A DNA stretch of 64,000 nt from Sipunculus nudus (Eukaryota > Annelida > Sipuncula > Golfingiida > Sipunculidae), in NCBI GenBank assembly GCA_026874595.1, contig CM049306.1, forward strand, positions 62,254,019 to 62,318,018. Direction: 5' to 3'. Below the pieces are notes generated by a model. It was not told the DNA's origin. It saw only the letters and a program-made list of their open reading frames with translations, and did not search any database. Within the stretch, counting starts at the first letter, position 1; each line of letters starts with the position of its first letter. Below, one piece after another: positions 60,332-64,000 of this stretch. A program made the translations under genes and the position numbers.

Positions 60332-62348
60332 ACTTAATGGTCAATATCCATGCAAAGAATCATGATGATCTCCGTATTAGTTGTTCAGATACTTCAGTTT
60401 TTGTATCAAATTGTCCATTATTCTGAGGGATACTTCAGAGTCCTATAGCTTGAAGGATATGGGTAACAGAGACCTAATTTCAAGTTTCCACAGGCACCTT
60501 TCATGGGCCTCCTTGCATGACAAGAATGAAGATTCTAGGTCCAGTTGTTGCGATTTGTACCCTGTTGACAGATAACCACATCTTTAAAGGTCTCAAAAAA
60601 AAGGAAAAAAATTCGTAAAAATTTGAAAAAAAATAGAGGTGGCACACCCAGTCTGCAGAAACTGATGGAACAGCTCATGATCAACATGTATGCCGAATAT
60701 CATGACCATCAGTGTTGTAGTTATTGAAATACTGCAGTTTTTGTATCAAATTTTCCATTATTCTGGGGGGGGGGGGGGGTATTTTGGACCCATACAGCTT
60801 AAAGAATATGGGTAACAGAGACCTAATTTCAAGTTTTCATGGAGACTTTTCATGGGTCTCCCTGTGTGTCAAGAATGAAGATTCTTGGTCCAGTTTTTAT
60901 GATTTGTGCCCTGTTAACAGATGTTCATATCTTTAAAGGTCTCAAAAATACAGAAAAATTTCGTAAAAAAAACCGAACAAATACAGGTGGTGCCACCAGT
61001 CTGCAGAAACTTATGAAACACTCCATGATCAATATCCATGCAAACAATTATGGTTATCTCTGCATTAGTTGTTCAGATACTTTAGCTTTTGTATCAAATT
61101 TTACATTATTCTGAGCTGTACTTTAGAGTGCCATAGCTCAAAGGATATGGGTAACAGAGACCAAATTTCAGGTTTCCATGGAGACTTATAATGGGTCTCC
61201 CTGTGTGTCAAGAACGAAGATTCTAGGTCCAGTTGTTACGATTTGTACCCTGTTGACAGATAACTACATCCTTAAAGGTCTCAAAAATGGAGAAAACAAT
61301 TTGTGAACATTGAAAAATACAGGTGGCGCCACCAGTCTGCACAAACTGATGAAACATCTCATGATCAATATGTATGTCGAAAAATCATGACCATCAGTGA
61401 TGTATTTAATGAGATATTGAAGTTTTTGTATGAAATTTTTGACTATTCTGGGGGATAATTTTGGGCCCCATAGCTCGAAGGATATGGGTAACAGAGACCT
61501 AATTTCTGGTTTCCATGGAGACTTTTCATAGGTCTCTCAGTGTGTCGAAAATGAAGATTCTAGGTCCAGTCGTTACGATTTGTGCCACGCTAACAGATGA
61601 CAGCATCCTCAAAGGTCTCAAAAATAGAGGAAAAAATCGTAAAAAATCAAACAGTACAGGTGGCGCCACCAGTCTGCAGGAACTGATCGAACATCTCATG
61701 ATCAATATGTATGCCAAAAATGAAGACCATCAGTGATGTAGTTATTGAAATATTGAAGTTTTTGTATGAAATTTTTTACTATTCTGGGGGGTACTTTGGG
61801 GCCCCATAGCTCGAAGGATATGGGTAACAGAGACCTAATTTCTGGTTTCCAAGGAGATTTTTTATGGACCTCTCAGTGTGTCAAGAATTAAAATTCTAAG
61901 TCCAGTCTTTATGATTTGTGCCTTGTTAACAGATGTTCACATTTTTAAAGGTCTCAAAAATAGAGAAAAAAATTCGTAAAAAATCGAAAAATACAGGTGG
62001 CGCCACCAGTCTGCAGGAAGTGATGTAACATCTCATGATCAATATGTATGCCAAAAATCATGACCATCAGTCAAGTAGTTAATGAGATATTGAAGTTTTT
62101 GTATGAAATTTTTGACTTTTCTCGGGGGTACTTTGGGGCCACATAGCTCAAATGGATATGGGTAACAGAGACCTAATTTCTGGTTTCCAAGGAGATTTTT
62201 TATGGACCTCTCAGAATCCCAAGTTACAAGGTTCTAGGTCCAGCGGTTACGATTTGTGCCTGGTTAACGGACGGACAGACGGACAGACGGACGACGGACA
62301 AAGAGTGATCGCTATAGCTCAGATGACTTTCAGTCAGCTGAGCTAAAA
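60332..62348 (+). mobile_element. Family A segment (A7), about five cores
   Basis: Again begins in mid-core (CACTTAATGGTCAATATCC) straight after a hairpin. Cores near 60,460, 60,810, 61,150, 61,490, 61,825 and 62,160; palindrome GGTGGCGCCACC at 61,322, 61,659 and 61,996; a G13 tract at about 60,766-60,778; tail GGACGGACAGACGGACAGAC; hairpin near 62,316-62,345. Confidence 0.7.
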
Positions 62349-62715
62349 AATTGAAAAATACAGGTGGCGCCACCAGTCTGCAGGAATTGATGAAACATCT
62401 CATGATCAATCTGTATGCTAAAAAAATGAACATCAGTGATGTAGTTAATGAGATGTTGAAGTTTTTGTAGGAAATTTTGACTATTCAGGGGGGTACTTTA
62501 GGGCCCAATAGCTTGAAGGATATGGGTAACAGAGACCTAATTCCAGGTTTCCAAGGAGATTTTTCATGGACCCCTCTGGATGTAAAGTGAGAAGATTCCA
62601 GGTCAAACGGTTACGATTTGTGCCCTATTAACGGACAGACGCCCGGACGGCCGGACGGCCAGACGGCCTGACAGCCGGACGGACAAAAGGTGATCCCTAT
62701 AGCTCAGATGACTCA
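62349..62715 (+). mobile_element. Family A segment (A8), single core, hairpin lost
   Basis: Starts ATTGAAAAATACAGG after the A7 hairpin, one core with the palindrome at 62,363-62,374, then a long GCCCGGACGGCCGGACGGCC tract. Ends TATAGCTCAGATGACTCACA, where only the first hairpin arm remains. Confidence 0.65.
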
Positions 62716-62849
62716 CAACATGGCATCTTTTAGACTACACCTCGAATTACTTTTTCCAGGAAATTCTATATTGGAGTGGAAACAGCATTACAATTAAGGA
62801 GATACAGTGAAAACAATAACAATTACTGCATAACACTTGGTGGGTTCAG

Positions 62850-62870
62850 TTTTTTTTTTTGGGGGGGGGG
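62850..62870. repeat. Poly-T then poly-G tract
   Basis: A T10 run passes directly into a G10 run. Confidence 0.8.
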
Positions 62871-62999
62871 GATTGGGTGGTGATTTGAGAATAACGGTAC
62901 ACCTGTTACTGCAGGGGATCTCCCCCAGTGACTGTAACAAATTAGAAACCCTGGCATAGCTGTCTAGCTAAAAATCAATAACTTGCCTAATTTTCAAGC

Positions 63000-63688
63000 T
63001 TTAATTTTAAAAAATTTTAGATTTAAACAAATCAAATACTTATGTTTACATGGTGTGAAAATTAAATCAATAGTACTTACAGGAAAAAAACGTGCCATGG
63101 TCAAAGTTGGGCAAAATTTAAGGTACTGATTTTATTTTTATGCTAATAACTTAAAAAATTTACAAAATTCAGATCTAATTTTGGGTAAAAAATTGAATCT
63201 TAATTAAGCAAAGTTTTATACTTGGGAAAACAGACTCAGGTTTCAAAATTTTTCATGTTAAGTGAGTAAATATTTTTCCTGATTTTTTTACAAAGTCTAT
63301 TATGTTCCGGTACATAACTTAAAGAAATCATATTTTATGGACTTAATTTCTGGCATGTATATAGAAAATATAAAGGAAATTACTTCTGGAACATATTAAG
63401 AAAAACAGATAAGGGGTTTTGATATTAGGTAGTCCTGATGTGTGATAATAGGTTTTTAATGGAAATTTGAGGTTTTTCCTGGATCTCAAAGGAACCAAGT
63501 CATATTGACCCAATTTTCGGTATGGTAGGAGATTTTGGGGAAATCTAACAGTATGCTGAATTTTGGATTCATAGGTCTTAAGGTTTTAAAACGTGCCAGT
63601 CTAACGGACAGACAGACGGACGGACAATTGACAGACAATGGACCAGGACTATAGCTCAGATGACTTATAGTCAGCTGAGCTAAAAACA
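63000..63688 (+). mobile_element. Family B element (B3), one core, hairpin end
   Basis: One core (CAGGAAAAAAACGTGCCATGG, AAAGTTGGGCAAAATTTAAGG) ending in GACAGACAGACGGACGGAC, then GGACCAGGACTATAGCTCAG and the hairpin near 63,653-63,681 plus AAAAA. The left flank is missing. The last 310 bp of the window after it show no recognised gene. Confidence 0.7.
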
Positions 63689-64000
63689 GTCTGTGTCTTC
63701 ATAATTCTGGTCAATTTAATACCTGTTATTTACCATTCAACCTTACGAGCTTCAGCAGATTGTGTGAGAAAGATCTTAGCTCGGACAGCTACGCCATTGC
63801 AAAGGCCTTGCCTGACACAGTGTTACAATTGGCACAGAAAAGGGGTTAATGGGCTAATTGCATTTCAAATGCCATTAGCACACCACTGACAGGTGATTGC
63901 TGGCAGGGCTTCACAGAGTTGGACCTCCCCCAGTCCATTAAATAGTGCTGGTCATTTGAATGGTCACAAGCACAGATGAGCCAAACTCAGCTGAGTCTGA

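Noticed and set aside
63746-63806. Exon-like segment on the minus strand with acceptor TGTCAG and donor GTAAGG, tested as the missing OGA N-terminal exon
   Set aside because: Its translation (L-C-N-G-V-A-V-R-A-K) does not contain the GFYGRPW motif and fits the family only by chance at a few positions.
63690-63849. Plus-strand frame ending A-I-A-K-A-L-P-D-T-V-L-Q-L-A-Q-K-R-G
   Set aside because: It looks protein-like but has no start codon in context, begins at the end of a family B hairpin, and matches no family I recognise.

Overview
This window is animal (metazoan) nuclear DNA: AT-rich, intron-rich and crowded with dispersed repeats. Two conserved genes can be recognised, both on the minus strand. 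The larger is the 3' part of the protein O-GlcNAcase gene (OGA, GH84 family), in 13 exons between 55,670 and 23,468. Every junction has AG/GT borders and compatible phase, and 721 residues are visible. Up to the end of the catalytic domain the numbering follows human OGA with a constant offset of 84 and no gaps. The N-terminal exon or exons lie beyond 64,000 or were not found. The smaller gene is the first coding exon of the spliceosomal Sm protein SNRPG (8,592-8,623); its later exons were not found.

Because both genes are universal in animals, they do not identify the species. The repeats suggest a marine invertebrate, plausibly a mollusc or other lophotrochozoan: tandem-core elements with an ACGG-type microsatellite and a terminal hairpin resemble the bivalve 'pearl' and HINE/Helentron-type non-autonomous elements. 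The taxon is an inference.

Layout. 1-1,560: unassigned sequence with a (TTACTA)n tract. 1,570-4,749: a tandem-core element (family D) split by a 1,003-bp hAT element with an 8-bp target duplication. 5,120-5,420: a foldback array. 7,750-8,960: a CpG-containing promoter-like segment with SNRPG exon 1. 9,541-9,910: a short hairpin-ended repeat. 10,130-15,035: one decayed minus-strand LINE, cut in two by a 2.56-kb family B element. 15,060-15,905 and 16,623-18,080: two decayed plus-strand LINE fragments. 18,080-23,467: mostly featureless, with a roughly 270-bp tandem duplication. 23,468-55,670: OGA exons; most long introns hold one or more repeat elements (families A, B, C, arrays of about 145 and 180 bp, a 53-bp minisatellite holding nested TTAA and TIR elements, a hAT MITE, a pogo-like MITE). 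55,671-64,000: an upstream OGA intron or 5' region with more family B and a head-to-tail cluster of four family A segments.

No rRNA, tRNA or CRISPR was recognised and there is no prokaryotic-style operon. The strongest candidate for something under-described is the set of tandem-core, hairpin-ended element families that share a perfect 12-bp palindrome (GGTGGCGCCACC), invade each other and form head-to-tail chains. All homology statements come from recognised protein motifs; no search was run.
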